A stretch of 64,000 bases of DNA. Source: Psychrobacter arcticus 273-4. GTDB taxonomy: Bacteria > Pseudomonadota > Gammaproteobacteria > Pseudomonadales > Moraxellaceae. This document shows, in pieces, positions 35,595-45,148 of the stretch. A program made the position numbers and the translations under genes. Below the pieces are notes generated by a model, which saw nothing but the letters and a program-made list of their open reading frames with translations, searched no databases and was not told the DNA's origin. The stretch covers positions 2,108,001 through 2,172,000 of the forward strand of contig NC_007204.1 of assembly GCF_000012305.1 (NCBI RefSeq). The letters run 5' to 3'. Position 1 is the stretch's first letter; each line of letters starts with the position of its first letter.

Positions 35595-36227
35595 TTACTT
35601 AATCGCAATCCAAAACATCTCTTTTGAGCGCGGTCTAGAAGCGCCAGGCTTAATACTACGGATTTTACTAAAATCCGCCTGCATCTGCTTGCGTAATTCT
35701 TGTGTACCCTCGCCTTGAAACACTTTCATAATAAGCGCGCCACCTTCTGGTAAGGTTGCCAACGCGAAATCGACTGCAAGCTCACATAAGTACATCATAC
35801 GCGGCTGGTCAATAGCACTATTACCCGCCGTATTGGGCGCCATATCAGACAGCACCACATCGACTTGTCTATCACCAACCTCAGCCATTATATGGTCAAA
35901 AACTTCTGGCTCGCGAAAGTCACCTTGAATAAAAGTAACGTCTGGCAAGGTATCCATTGGCAAAATATCAGAGGCAATCAAAATACCTTTTTCACCGACC
36001 AGCTGACCAGCGACTTGAGACCAGCTGCCAGGGGCACTGCCCAAATCGACGACTGTCATGCCTTTTTTTATCAGATTGGTTTTTTCATTTATTTCTAATA
36101 ATTTATAGGCAGCGCGGGCACGGTAGCCATCTTTTTGGGCCTTTTGCACATAATGATCATCAATATGCTCTTTCATCCAAGCACTACTGCTTTTTGACAA
36201 CTTTTTGTTTTCAATACGTGTGGCCAA
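35595..36227 (-). CDS. rlmE: 23S rRNA (uridine-2'-O-)-methyltransferase RlmE
   Basis: FtsJ/RrmJ, which methylates U2552 in the 23S rRNA A loop during late 50S assembly. The 210 residues hold YRARAAYKLLEINEKTNL (catalytic Lys), VVDLGSAPGSWSQVA (SAM binding), VVLSDMAPNTAG (catalytic Asp) and LIMKVFQGEG (catalytic Lys). The start codon is TTG at 36225-36227, supported by AGGAG eight bases upstream; no ATG lies in a suitable place. Gene order rlmE-ftsH is conserved with E. coli. Confidence 0.95.
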   Translation of the reverse strand: MATRIENKKLSKSSSAWMKEHIDDHYVQKAQKDGYRARAAYKLLEINEKTNLIKKGMTVVDLGSAPGSWSQVAGQLVGEKGILIASDILPMDTLPDVTFIQGDFREPEVFDHIMAEVGDRQVDVVLSDMAPNTAGNSAIDQPRMMYLCELAVDFALATLPEGGALIMKVFQGEGTQELRKQMQADFSKIRSIKPGASRPRSKEMFWIAIK

Positions 36228-36588
36228 AATTCTTGCTCCTATAACGTGCTTTTCTATACGCGCATATATGTTTATTAAATAACGTCTGAATAGACTTTTT
36301 TGCCTTATGTCACCATGCCATCAAAAATACTTTTAGCCATGATTTTTAATATTATTGAGCTATTTATCAACTTCAAAAAGTTAAACCGATAAATTTTCTT
36401 AGTGAAAACACTGCTTTATAAGAGCATAGCGTTTATAATGTACCCATAACTGCAGTTTAACATTTTCATCACGTAAAATCGTGAAAAATCCCGCTGATCT
36501 CATGCAAGATGATCATAGATTAATTATAATGGTCATTAATTGCTCTCAATCTTATTATCTTTTATTTTTATCAACCCCTAGGAATTCT
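36228..36588. other. Divergent intergenic region rlmE/yhbY
   Basis: The 361 bases are AT-rich and should hold the promoters of both genes. In-frame codons upstream of yhbY exist but show no family match, so I read no gene here. Confidence 0.45.
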
Positions 36589-36897
36589 ATGCAACTTGAT
36601 AACGCAACCATCAAACGCCTAAAAGGCATTGGTCATGATCTTAAACCGATCGTTATGATTGGCAATAAAGGCGTCACGCCAAGCATCACTGAAGAGATTG
36701 ATCGCGCTTTATCAGATCATGAACTCATCAAAATAAAATTGCCTGCTGGTACCAAGGAAGAGCGTGATGTGATCGGCGCTGAGCTTGCTGCTACTGCGAA
36801 GGCAACTTTGATTCACTCAATTGGTCGTATGGCGCTATTGCTACGTAAAAACCCAAATGCCAATCCTAAGCTTTCAAATCTTGCCCGTAATGCGTAA
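36589..36897 (+). CDS. yhbY: YhbY/CRM-domain ribosome assembly RNA-binding protein
   Basis: A 102-residue CRM (CRS1-YhbY) domain protein that associates with pre-50S particles. It reads MQLDNATIKRLKGIGHDLKP, MIGNKGVTPSITEEIDRALSDHELIKIKLPAG and IGRMALLLRKNP. The GNKG loop is the RNA-binding signature. The start follows AGGAATTCT. A longer in-frame reading from 36481 is rejected because homology begins at MQLD. The usual neighbour order (yhbY divergent from rlmE-ftsH) is as in E. coli. Confidence 0.95.
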   Translation: MQLDNATIKRLKGIGHDLKPIVMIGNKGVTPSITEEIDRALSDHELIKIKLPAGTKEERDVIGAELAATAKATLIHSIGRMALLLRKNPNANPKLSNLARNA

Positions 36898-36983
36898 TAC
36901 GTCATTACTTTAATGTCTGTTGAATATAAACTTGCTTAAGATAGCCTGCTGATTTATTTTTAGACAGATGATGACGGTAAATA

Positions 36984-37022
36984 ATAAAAGCCGCGATGCA
37001 ATTTTTTGCTCGCGGCTTTTAT
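36984..37022 (+). terminator. Terminator of yhbY
   Basis: ATAAAAGCCGCGA pairs with CGCGGCTTTTAT around an AT loop; the T tract is short (TTTTAT). About 90 bases after the stop. Confidence 0.75.
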
Positions 37023-37111
37023 GTCATTTATAGTTCATTATTTAACATGCGATATTCGTTATCAGATATATCATATTTTATGATACTAATGATTTTTGAG
37101 GTAATGAGACT

Positions 37112-37873
37112 ATGAGCCAAATTTTTGATTTATACGTAGCGACTGAAACCTTAGCAGATGACGCGCAGCAACTTGGCGTGACGGTAGAAGCTTTACAGGA
37201 TATTAGTGTACAGGTAAGCGCAACGCTTATAGCGCAGCCGGAAGCTTACTTGCAGCTAGCGTATCGTGTGACGTTACCTCTTAAGTGCCTAGCTACTCAA
37301 TTAACTTGGCCGAAGTGGCAATCAAATAAGGTCGGCTTTAATGATTATCTGTGGGAGCAAACTTGTCTGGAGTGCTTTTTAGCAGGCCGCTTAATCGGTA
37401 AAAACTATTCGATACATAATGACAGTCTGCTAGATCATAATGATAGAACCACCAATAAGACAACGTCCTATATTGAGATCAATGCCAGTCCTGACGGTCA
37501 GTATGCGCTTTATGAGTTTGATAGCTATCGCAATCCTGCGACACTACCGCCAAAACCTGTCTTACAAGCTGATAGACAGACACACGCTTTTATTGATTGG
37601 AATAATATCTCAAAGCTGCAAACTGCGTCTCAAACGTCAGCTTCTCAGCTTTATCAGTATGAGCGCCGTTTTAGAATACCTTTGAGTCAATGGTATGATG
37701 ACGCTACTTGTGATTCCGGTTATGACCGCGTTCTCGACTACATACATCCTTGCGTCATTTTGTCATTTGACGCTACGGTTTTATATTTTGCACCCAAACA
37801 TGCCGCTCCACCCGACTTTCATAATCGTCAGTATTGGACACCATTTGATAGGCTAGCAGCCCTTACCAAGTAA
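37112..37873 (+). CDS. DOMON-like domain protein
   Basis: A 253-residue protein resembling the DOMON-like family (cd09627). It has a beta-rich pattern with LQLAYRVTLPLKCLATQLTWPKWQ, DYLWEQTCLECFLAG, SYIEINASPDGQYALYEFDSYRNP and a final CVILSFDATVLYFAPKHAAPPDFHNRQYW. Family members are thought to bind haem or sugar, but the function is unknown. There is no signal peptide. The ribosome binding site is GAGGTAATGAG. Convergent with the CHAP gene. Confidence 0.78.
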   Translation: MSQIFDLYVATETLADDAQQLGVTVEALQDISVQVSATLIAQPEAYLQLAYRVTLPLKCLATQLTWPKWQSNKVGFNDYLWEQTCLECFLAGRLIGKNYSIHNDSLLDHNDRTTNKTTSYIEINASPDGQYALYEFDSYRNPATLPPKPVLQADRQTHAFIDWNNISKLQTASQTSASQLYQYERRFRIPLSQWYDDATCDSGYDRVLDYIHPCVILSFDATVLYFAPKHAAPPDFHNRQYWTPFDRLAALTK

Positions 37874-37910
37874 AAATATCAACTGAATAGCTAGCCTTAT
37901 GTAAGACATA

Positions 37911-37948
37911 AAAAAACTCAGTAATGTCATAAAGAGCATTACTGAGTC
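37911..37948 (-). terminator. Terminator of the CHAP-domain gene
   Basis: ACTCAGTAATG pairs with CATTACTGAGT; on the minus strand a run of seven T follows. Confidence 0.88.
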
Positions 37949-37971
37949 CGGAGAGAGCGCTTAACTGATAC

Positions 37972-38700
37972 TTATTTGTCAGCCATAGCAAGGTAGATGC
38001 CACGGTCCGATGCGTCATCAACATATTTGGAATCGCGCCATGTTGTATAAGCATAGACACCACTGTATGGGCTGATGCTGTTTTGACGGAAGTCAGACAC
38101 CCAATCATTACCATCAAAGATTTGGATATGGCCATGTGGACGGTTTGATGAGCGATCATAGACAATAACATCACCCACTTGAGGCTGCATGTTATTACTG
38201 ATTTTGGTAAAGCCAGCTTGTGAGAGTGTGCCGCGAGAGGCATACTGATACGCTGAAGGGTTAGGCGTAAACTCGTAGCCCGCCGATTGTAGCGCTTTAC
38301 GGACATAACGAGCACAGTAGCCTGTGCTACTAGATAAAGCGACTCGTGATGCATTTGCTGCTGCAATAGCAGGAGCCGAATAACGATCTGGCACTGAACT
38401 TACTTTCTGCTGACGCTGCTCATAAGACAAACGATTGGTTAGCGAAGCAAGCTGATATTCTTTTTGTTTTGCATGCGCGCTTAGATTGTCGATTGCTTGG
38501 CTGATTTCATCATTGCTAGAAACATATGCACCGCTATTGGTGCTGTAAATGTTACGACTAGAACCGTAGTTCGCAGAAGTAGTGATATTTGTAATGGTAT
38601 GACTCAAGGTATTATTTGATTGAAAGGTTGTTTCGGCAGCACCACTTGTCTGTGCTACGCCCATTCCCAATACTGACAAAATTAATAAAGCTTGTTTCAT
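37972..38700 (-). CDS. Secreted CHAP-domain peptidoglycan hydrolase-like protein
   Basis: A 242-residue exported protein. The signal peptide MKQALLILSVLGMGVAQTSG is probably cut near AAE. A Ser/Asn-rich, partly helical linker follows (ISQAIDNLSAHAKQKEYQLASLTNRLSYEQRQQKVS). The C-terminal CHAP fold has GYCARYVRKALQSAGY (catalytic Cys), QVGDVIVYDRSSNRPHGHIQIF (catalytic His) and DWVSDFRQ. CHAP enzymes are amidases or endopeptidases of peptidoglycan. I chose the ATG at 38700 because it begins the signal peptide; a start at 38778 would bury it. Confidence 0.82.
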   Translation of the reverse strand: MKQALLILSVLGMGVAQTSGAAETTFQSNNTLSHTITNITTSANYGSSRNIYSTNSGAYVSSNDEISQAIDNLSAHAKQKEYQLASLTNRLSYEQRQQKVSSVPDRYSAPAIAAANASRVALSSSTGYCARYVRKALQSAGYEFTPNPSAYQYASRGTLSQAGFTKISNNMQPQVGDVIVYDRSSNRPHGHIQIFDGNDWVSDFRQNSISPYSGVYAYTTWRDSKYVDDASDRGIYLAMADK

Positions 38701-38967
38701 AAATTTACTACCTATTGTTAAAACGGAATTGCTCGTCATCCGTGACAAAGCATGAATTAGTTTAGAGAATATAATCATGAAATAAACATGATAAAATCTT
38801 TAGTACAATCGCTCTTTTACTTCTTAAGTAGATGATGCTGATATCATTAGCAGCGTAATCATCTACTATATAAATCGTTTGCTATGTCATACCTTGCTTT
38901 GAAAATGAGCGTTTAGAGTATGTTTATTATGAATATCGATTTTTCACCTGTTAGATGAGTCATTACG

Positions 38968-39483
38968 ATGTCCAAAAAAAACCCTAACCGCCTTGCTACT
39001 CTCATCGATCATCAAGCTTTTGCTGGTAGTGCGCTACCTCAAAGCCTATCTGATAGTATGCGTTTATATGTACAAGCGACCACTGAAATAAAAGCGCTTT
39101 TAGTAGATTGTCTACCTGAGGAAATCCTCAATAGCTGCTGGGTCGTAGGCTTAACGTCTGAACAACTGACACTCAGTGTCGAGTCGGTAACTGCTGCCAA
39201 TCATATTCGCTATTTACAGAGCGCGTATTTGCAGGTGTTAACAGAGCAGTCAATTACATTTAAACAACTCAAGCAAATTCGCGTCGTCGTAGCCAAGAAA
39301 TCTGCCGATAATCATTATTCTAAATCATCATCAGCCTTGTCAGAATCACGCTCAATGTCCGTTAAAGCCCATGAAAATCAGGCTCTTAGCCAAAACACAA
39401 AGCGGACTATAGCACAGACAGCAGAGCATGTCACCACTGATGAAAACCTCAAAAAAGCACTCTTGCGCCTCATAAATTCGTAA
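38968..39483 (+). CDS. dciA: DciA-like (DUF721) replicative helicase loader
   Basis: A 171-residue protein with a DUF721 domain (about residues 20-115): LSDSMRLYVQATTEIKALLVDCLPEEILNSCWVVGLTSEQLTLSVESVTAANHIRYLQSAYLQVL. DciA is the ancestral bacterial operator of the DnaB helicase, used where phage-derived DnaC is absent. The C-terminal 60 residues are polar and disordered-like. Its location beside lpxC matches Acinetobacter and Pseudomonas, where secA follows; secA is not seen here. Confidence 0.82.
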   Translation: MSKKNPNRLATLIDHQAFAGSALPQSLSDSMRLYVQATTEIKALLVDCLPEEILNSCWVVGLTSEQLTLSVESVTAANHIRYLQSAYLQVLTEQSITFKQLKQIRVVVAKKSADNHYSKSSSALSESRSMSVKAHENQALSQNTKRTIAQTAEHVTTDENLKKALLRLINS

Positions 39484-39564
39484 AAAACCCCTACAAATAA
39501 TGTAAAGTTATGTAAATTAATCCAGTAAATGACACGGTTCAGGCTAGGTTTTTGTAATTTCAAA

Positions 39565-39626
39565 AACAAAAAAAATCATCTGTCAGTGTCATTCACATTG
39601 TGAACATCACTAACAGATGATTTTGC
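39565..39626. terminator. Terminator between convergent dciA and lpxC
   Basis: A long stem, AAAATCATCTGT(C)AGTG with CACT(A)ACAGATGATTTT, flanked by A and T runs. It contains a second inner palindrome (TCACATTGTGA) and could serve both genes. Confidence 0.75.
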
Positions 39627-39781
39627 TATTCGCTACAGCTTTTATCTCATCTACTGTACAGGTAACTAATCATAAAATAAAGAATTATACATCCACTTAT
39701 ACGAATATTATTTCGTCCCACCTATAACCATTTTATGTAATATTGCGTAAATGTTTCGATACTTCGTGTATATTCCTGTAT

Positions 39782-40699
39782 TCATCCTTCGACAGTTATA
39801 CCATTCAAAGGTAAATATTCGATAGGACATGTTACATTGTCATCAAAAGTTACAATTTCAAAGTTATTGTGGTCGGATAAAATCTCACGCACCAATAAAT
39901 TATTTAAAGCGTGACCAGATTTATAAGCATTAAAACGACCTAGAATCGGATAGCCAATCAAATATAAATCACCAAGTGCATCTAGAATTTTATGACGGAC
40001 AAATTCGTCATTAAAACGTAGACCTTCTTCATTCAAAATATTTGCTTCATCGATGACAATCGCATTGTCCATGCTGCCGCCTAATGCCAAATTGTTCTGA
40101 CGCATGGCTTCAATATCACGTAAAAAACCAAAAGTACGTGCTGAGCTTAATTGTTCAATGAAGTTTTGTGTGGAAAACTGCAATTGGGCATGCTGAAAAT
40201 CTTTATCAATCGCAGGATGGTCAAAATCAATCTCGAAATTCAGCTCAAATCCACTGTAAGGACGTAGCTCTGCCCATTTATCATCAACTTTGACACGTAC
40301 AGTACGTACAATTCTAATGAACTTCTTTAAAGCATCTTGTTCACACAAACCTGCTTGTAATAACAATCCTACAAATGGCGCAGCACTGCCATCCATGATA
40401 GGTATCTCTGATGCTGATACACGAATTAGTAGATTATCAACACCAAGTCCTGCTATGGCACTGAGCAAATGCTCAACCGTACCGACACGGGTACCACCAA
40501 ATACCAGATTGGATGACATCATGGTATCTTGTACCAAAAAGGCACTGGCAGGGATGGGTGTGCTGCCAACAATATCAGAACGCTCAAAGACGATTCCAGT
40601 ATCAATTGGTTGCGGCTGAAACTCTAAATCAACAGGTTGACCACTATGAAGACCAGTACCTGTAACGGCGATTGCTGTTTTTATGGTTCGTTGGTTCAT
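39782..40699 (-). CDS. lpxC: UDP-3-O-acyl-N-acetylglucosamine deacetylase
   Basis: Zinc enzyme for the first committed step of lipid A synthesis. The 305-residue product has MNQRTIKTAIAVTGTGLHSG, VGTVEHLLSAIAGLGVDN (zinc His), EIPIMDGSAAPFV, FVRHKILDALGDLYLIG (HKxxDxxGD) and SGHALNNLLVREIL. The start at 40699 matches the family N-terminus and follows GAGAAG. It is the last gene of the division cluster, after ftsZ, as in E. coli. A long gap of 477 bases with repeat copy F and a strong terminator separates it from ftsZ, so it has its own transcript. Confidence 0.97.
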   Translation of the reverse strand: MNQRTIKTAIAVTGTGLHSGQPVDLEFQPQPIDTGIVFERSDIVGSTPIPASAFLVQDTMMSSNLVFGGTRVGTVEHLLSAIAGLGVDNLLIRVSASEIPIMDGSAAPFVGLLLQAGLCEQDALKKFIRIVRTVRVKVDDKWAELRPYSGFELNFEIDFDHPAIDKDFQHAQLQFSTQNFIEQLSSARTFGFLRDIEAMRQNNLALGGSMDNAIVIDEANILNEEGLRFNDEFVRHKILDALGDLYLIGYPILGRFNAYKSGHALNNLLVREILSDHNNFEIVTFDDNVTCPIEYLPLNGITVEG

Positions 40700-40894
40700 G
40701 ACTGTCTTCTCACATATTTTGTTACAATTGCTATAGTGTAGCATTACCCGACCCCAGTTCGCTAGCGATAAAAAGCATTGATATACCTATCTCTTTGATT
40801 AATAACACTTATCGAAGCATTATTATCGATGACTCTCTAGTCGCAATAGCTGACAGATTGCTATGACATAGTGAGCTTTAAAGTGCTTTGTCTT

Positions 40895-41033
40895 CTAGAG
40901 TCGGTGAAAAGTAATATCGATACAACACGTACTACTGGTGCAAATTTTTCTTGCTTGCTGTGCCTACGCAGACAGAGGCTGCAAAAAATTACACCAGCAA
41001 TACGGTAGCGACTTTAAAGTATTTCAACTATAT
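40895..41033 (-). repeat. MITE-like hairpin repeat, subfamily 1, copy F
   Basis: About 139 bp in reverse orientation, CTAGAGTCGGTGAAAAGTAA... to ...AAAGTATTTCAACTATAT. It shares the core of the other copies, with a one-base deletion in one A run (AAAAAATTAC rather than AAAAAATTTAC). It lies upstream of lpxC and may affect its promoter. Confidence 0.9.
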
Positions 41034-41074
41034 ACATAGGCCGGTTGGTAAATAGCAGATGTTATCAATAAGCA

Positions 41075-41149
41075 CAAAAAAGCCAGCGTGAACTAACCCC
41101 CATAAGTTATGTCCAACTTATGGGAGTCAGTTCAAACGCTGGCTTTTTT
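41075..41149 (-). terminator. Terminator of ftsZ with a long internal palindrome
   Basis: The outer stem is GCCAGCG with CGCTGGC, bordered by A6 and T6. Inside lies a second, 46-bp dyad, TGAACTAACCCCCATAAGTT with its near reverse complement. The inner dyad looks like two IS-type ends back to back; see findings. Confidence 0.8.
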
Positions 41150-41176
41150 AAAGAGCAATATTTAGATGAATGATAT

Positions 41177-42373
41177 CTATTTGTTTTGCTGACGCTTTAG
41201 ATAGTCTTGAATGCTATTGGTCTTGCTTTTAGTCTGTTCAGGCACCGTATTTGAGCGAATTGGGTTTTCTTGATACTGAGCTTGAGACTGTTTTTGACTG
41301 TTTAATGCACTGGTATGCAAGTTTGGGTCAACAGGTTGTGTACTGTTTACAGAAGGCACAGGCTGTTCTACTACTTCAGGCTCTTCACCAGCATTTTCAT
41401 CCAAGGTTAAACCGGTTGCGATAACTGTAACGTGTAAATCGTCACCCATTTTCTCATCAATCACTGAGCCATAGAAGATATGCGCTTCATCGATATCAGT
41501 AATTTCTTCGACGATGACACTGATTTTGCTCATCTCATCTAAAGACAAAGATTCAGACGATATCACGTTGACGAGTAAGCCCTTGGCATTCTCTAGACGC
41601 AAATCATCAAGCAGTGGCGATCTAATGGCTTTTTCAGTGGCTTGACGCGCACGATCATCGCCACTGGCACGACCGATACCCATCATAGCATGACCCTTAG
41701 CGGTCATTGCTGTACGAATATCGTTAAAGTCAATGTTGATCATACCTTCGCTAGCGATAGTTTCAGCAATACCTTGAACCGCATGCAATAACACATCATC
41801 TGCTTTTTTAAAGGCATCTTGCATAGAGATGTTGCCGTAGACACTCATCAGCTTGTCATTTGGAATGGTAATGATAGAGTCAACAAAATTGGTAAGCTGC
41901 TCGATACCCGCTTTGGCAGCCTTGATACGTTTGCCGCCTTCAAATTTGAACGGCGTGGTGACTACGGCAACGGTCAATACTTCCATCTCTTTAGCAATAC
42001 GCGCTACGACTGGTGCAGCACCCGTACCCGTACCACCGCCCATGCCGGCGGTGATAAAGACCATATCTGAATGCTCAAGTAAGGCACGAATCGCTTCTTC
42101 ATCACTTTCTGCCGCTTCACGACCCACTTCTGGATTCGCCCCTGCGCCAAGCCCACGATTGGTTTTTGCGCCAAGTTGCAATTTATGCGGTGCGGTCAAA
42201 CGATCAAGCGCCTGTTTGTCCGTATTCGCACAGACAAAAGTTACACCTCTAATCCCTTGCTGTACCATATGTTCAACTGCATTACCGCCGCCGCCGCCTA
42301 CACCGAATACAGTGAAGCTTGCCTGGCCATTATTTTGAAGCTGATTATCATCAGGCATGGTGTATTTTGACAT
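41177..42373 (-). CDS. ftsZ: Cell division protein FtsZ
   Basis: Tubulin-like GTPase that forms the Z ring. The 398-residue product has FTVFGVGGGGGNAVEHM, the tubulin signature GGGTGTGAAP, TIPNDKLMS and the synergy-loop region, and ends with the conserved C-terminal peptide QDYLKRQQNK for FtsA/ZipA binding. The variable linker (about residues 320-385) is Gln-, Pro- and Asn-rich. I chose MSKYTMPDDN at 42373, after GGAGAAAC; an in-frame stretch upstream to 42484 has no family match. It follows ftsA by 245 bases, a wider gap than usual. Confidence 0.98.
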   Translation of the reverse strand: MSKYTMPDDNQLQNNGQASFTVFGVGGGGGNAVEHMVQQGIRGVTFVCANTDKQALDRLTAPHKLQLGAKTNRGLGAGANPEVGREAAESDEEAIRALLEHSDMVFITAGMGGGTGTGAAPVVARIAKEMEVLTVAVVTTPFKFEGGKRIKAAKAGIEQLTNFVDSIITIPNDKLMSVYGNISMQDAFKKADDVLLHAVQGIAETIASEGMINIDFNDIRTAMTAKGHAMMGIGRASGDDRARQATEKAIRSPLLDDLRLENAKGLLVNVISSESLSLDEMSKISVIVEEITDIDEAHIFYGSVIDEKMGDDLHVTVIATGLTLDENAGEEPEVVEQPVPSVNSTQPVDPNLHTSALNSQKQSQAQYQENPIRSNTVPEQTKSKTNSIQDYLKRQQNK

Positions 42374-42618
42374 AAAAAAGTTTCTCCAGTTGCAGATAGC
42401 GTGATGGTCGATACGTGGTAACACACGCATATGGCGCGCTATCGACTTACTATATATAAATGTATTTGAATAAAACAGGGCCATGGCTTAAATAGTAATG
42501 CTTAACCAAGATATGCCGTCATTATACAGGGTATTGCTATTAATATTGTTGCTTGGTCTTGCTGACAAAACTCTTATCTGATGGTGGTATGTAGATTGTC
42601 AGTAGAATTACAGCGCAA

Positions 42619-43911
42619 TTATAATATCTTTTTTAGTACACTGGCAAAACGTTGACCGGCACTTTGAAAAACGCCTGTGACGCGATTTTTTTGAATCGCC
42701 TCAGGCTCGCTTTTTTCACTGCGGCGAAACTGCTCGCTTTGACTATATAATAGTGTACCAAATGCCGTTTGATAAGCCCGATCATTAACCTGAAGATTCA
42801 GCTGCTTAAAGGATTCATCATTATCAAAATGATTGTAAGTACTAATCGCAGGGTGCGTGTTGGTCAATACCACTGGCATTTTTAGTAATTTTTTGGCAAA
42901 GGGTATCATGCCTTTAATAGCACTACCGCCGCCTGTGAGCACAATACCCTTATCAATATAGCCTAATAAGTCCGCTTCATGCAATTGGCGAACCACTTCA
43001 GTGAAAATCTGCACGTAACGGGCTTCAATAATACGAGCAAGGTTGTAGATACCAATGTTGATTTCATCACCTGACCCTTGCGGTTTAAACAGGAAAAATG
43101 AACTTGGATCTACACTATTGACATCAACTGTACCATGCGATTTTTTCAGCTTTTCAGCCTCTATCATCGAGATACCAACGTCTGCTGAAATATCCATCGT
43201 CACTTCATGACTGCCCGTTGCGATACAATGGGTAAAAATCAGCTTGTTTTCTTTATAAACACAAATACTTGTGGTGCTGGCACCTATATCCACTAAGCAA
43301 ACGCCTTGTTGGCGCTCTTCGCTCATCAAGCTATATTCTGCACTGGTTACCGCATCGAACACAATATGATCAATACCAACATCACAGCTTTGCAATAGTT
43401 TTTGGATATTTTGACGACCAGCAACCGGCATCATCATCATGTGATACATCACAGCAATGTTGTGCGCCACCATGTCAATGGCATCATCAACCATAAACTC
43501 TTGGTTATCGATATAAATACCTTGCTGACAACAATGCATTAAATAATAATCAGATGACAAATCTTGCGATTTAGCGTTTGAGAGCGCTTGCACCATGTCT
43601 TTAGTACGGACGAATTCATCTTCTACTCTAACATCGCCAGCACTATTTTTGCTCAATAGCTCAGGAGTTGCCATCGTAAGCCATACACTATGCACGCGGC
43701 AGTTGGCGGTATCTTCCGCTTCTTGAATAGCCTGTTTGATAGCGCCCTGCAAACGTTCGCGATGCTTGATTTGACCTTGATAAAAATCGCTATTTTTAAC
43801 TTGCCCCACACCCATAATACGGATGTCTTTTGCAGACACAACGCTACCAATAACGACATACACTGCCGTGGCACTTAAATGGACAACAACCAGATTTTCA
43901 GTATTTTTCAT
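42619..43911 (-). CDS. ftsA: Cell division protein FtsA
   Basis: Actin-like membrane tether of FtsZ, 430 residues. It reads NLVVVHLSATAVYVVIGSVV at the start, with VCLVDIGASTTSICVYKENK (phosphate loop), VDDAIDMVAHN, GIVLTGGGSAIKGMIPFAKKLL and a C-terminal amphipathic helix (FASVLKKIL) for membrane binding. It is clearly divergent from E. coli FtsA. The start MKNTENL at 43911 fits the family; an upstream in-frame METSFV start at 43959 cannot be excluded, since both have weak ribosome binding sites. It lies between ftsQ and ftsZ as expected. Confidence 0.95.
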   Translation of the reverse strand: MKNTENLVVVHLSATAVYVVIGSVVSAKDIRIMGVGQVKNSDFYQGQIKHRERLQGAIKQAIQEAEDTANCRVHSVWLTMATPELLSKNSAGDVRVEDEFVRTKDMVQALSNAKSQDLSSDYYLMHCCQQGIYIDNQEFMVDDAIDMVAHNIAVMYHMMMMPVAGRQNIQKLLQSCDVGIDHIVFDAVTSAEYSLMSEERQQGVCLVDIGASTTSICVYKENKLIFTHCIATGSHEVTMDISADVGISMIEAEKLKKSHGTVDVNSVDPSSFFLFKPQGSGDEINIGIYNLARIIEARYVQIFTEVVRQLHEADLLGYIDKGIVLTGGGSAIKGMIPFAKKLLKMPVVLTNTHPAISTYNHFDNDESFKQLNLQVNDRAYQTAFGTLLYSQSEQFRRSEKSEPEAIQKNRVTGVFQSAGQRFASVLKKIL

Positions 43912-44063
43912 GGTACCAGACAAATTATCGCTAAACAGGAGAACAAATGATGTCTCCATTAAATCATTAAAATAAGGCTATTATCGTCTGATAATAGCGT
44001 ATGTATACTCTGTATAAAAAATAAAGCAGACAAGTTTAGCGTGTTGGCTACTTTATATATTAC

Positions 44064-44891
44064 TTATAGAGGTGTTTCGCTTGGGGGTTTTTCGTTTACG
44101 GGTGTCTCATTATCTTTTGGCGGCGCTATATTCCATGCAATCGTAAATCCGTTTTTGTAACGAAGATCTACCGACTGCATCTCATCACGGCGGTTTTTTA
44201 ATTGATTACCCAATAGCTGGCTCAAATTCAGCAGCTTTTGTGCCGTATTTTCATTATCAACGATAATACGTAACCCATTATCAAAACGAATCAGCCACGT
44301 CATTCTTGGCGACAAAATGATATCTTCAACTTGTAAGCCAAGCGGCGCATACCAGTCATTGACTTGCTGCATCTGCTGCATAATGACTGGTGCCTGCGTC
44401 ATATCACCTTGCAAAGTTGCAAAATCCTCTTGCGTTAAATCTCTACTATCAGCAGGGACAAACACATTGCCTGTTGCATCTACTAAACGCTCAGTACCAA
44501 AATTTGCCACTGCCTGCTTAGGCAATACCGTGACCACTATACCTCGCTGCCAATCACGACTGATACTGACCTGATCAACCCAAGCCAAACCAGTGGTGAT
44601 ATCTCGCAGCGCCTGCAAATCAGAGGTAAAGAAGTTACTCACACTTTGCTGATTCATGACATGCTGCAGCGCTCGATATTCGGCGACCGTCAATCCTTGA
44701 TGATTAACATGAATAGCTGCTGGAGGTGCATCACGTAAAGCCTTACCGCCCATTATCAATATTAGTATTAATAACCCGAGCACCAATATTGTAAAAAAAT
44801 ATCTGACCGCAGTGGGTACTTGAAAGTTTGATTTTGGGTGACGGGTTTTATCATTCATCAAGTCAGCGACGTCATTGACAGCTTGAGCCAT
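44064..44891 (-). CDS. ftsQ: Cell division protein FtsQ
   Basis: Divisome scaffold protein linking to FtsB and FtsL. The 275-residue product has a cytosolic N-terminus, one transmembrane helix (about 32-50, FFTILVLGLLILILIMGG), a POTRA domain (HVNHQGLTVAEYRALQHVMNQQ...) and a beta domain (WVDQVSISRDWQRGIVVTVLPKQAVANFG, LQVEDIILSPRMTWLIRFDNGLRIIV, VDLRYKNGFTIAW). In most relatives ddl is directly upstream. Here an IS982 copy and repeat G lie between them, so ftsQ needs its own promoter, predicted at 44934-44962. Confidence 0.95.
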   Translation of the reverse strand: MAQAVNDVADLMNDKTRHPKSNFQVPTAVRYFFTILVLGLLILILIMGGKALRDAPPAAIHVNHQGLTVAEYRALQHVMNQQSVSNFFTSDLQALRDITTGLAWVDQVSISRDWQRGIVVTVLPKQAVANFGTERLVDATGNVFVPADSRDLTQEDFATLQGDMTQAPVIMQQMQQVNDWYAPLGLQVEDIILSPRMTWLIRFDNGLRIIVDNENTAQKLLNLSQLLGNQLKNRRDEMQSVDLRYKNGFTIAWNIAPPKDNETPVNEKPPSETPL

Positions 44892-44933
44892 ATTAAACTT
44901 CGTCCCTATATTTAATCAATATAATCTGTATAT

Positions 44934-44962
44934 TTTATACATGCGATTTATATTTACGTAAA
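44934..44962 (-). promoter_or_regulatory. Predicted promoter of ftsQ-ftsA-ftsZ
   Basis: Minus strand: TTTACG (44957-44962), a 17-base spacer, TATAAA (44934-44939), about 40 bases before the ftsQ start. It lies on the ftsQ side of the IS and the repeat, so it would be unaffected by them. Confidence 0.5.
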
Positions 44963-45148
44963 ATCGATGATGTTTTTTTATTTATGTAAAGGCACTTATC
45001 ACCGTAGCAGGCCACTTAATAGACATGCTATCAATTTGCTACTTTAAAAGGCGATATAAAGTGAGCTTATTTGCATTTAAATGTAACATTTCTCTTATTT
45101 AATGAAGGGCTTACCAAAGCGTTACATAAGTATCACTAAGGCAGCTAG

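Larger units (their letters stand above)
40700..41176. other. Intergenic region lpxC/ftsZ
   Basis: The 477 bases hold the lpxC promoter region (minus strand, next to 40700), repeat copy F (40895-41033) and the ftsZ terminator (41075-41149). No gene is seen. Confidence 0.6.
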
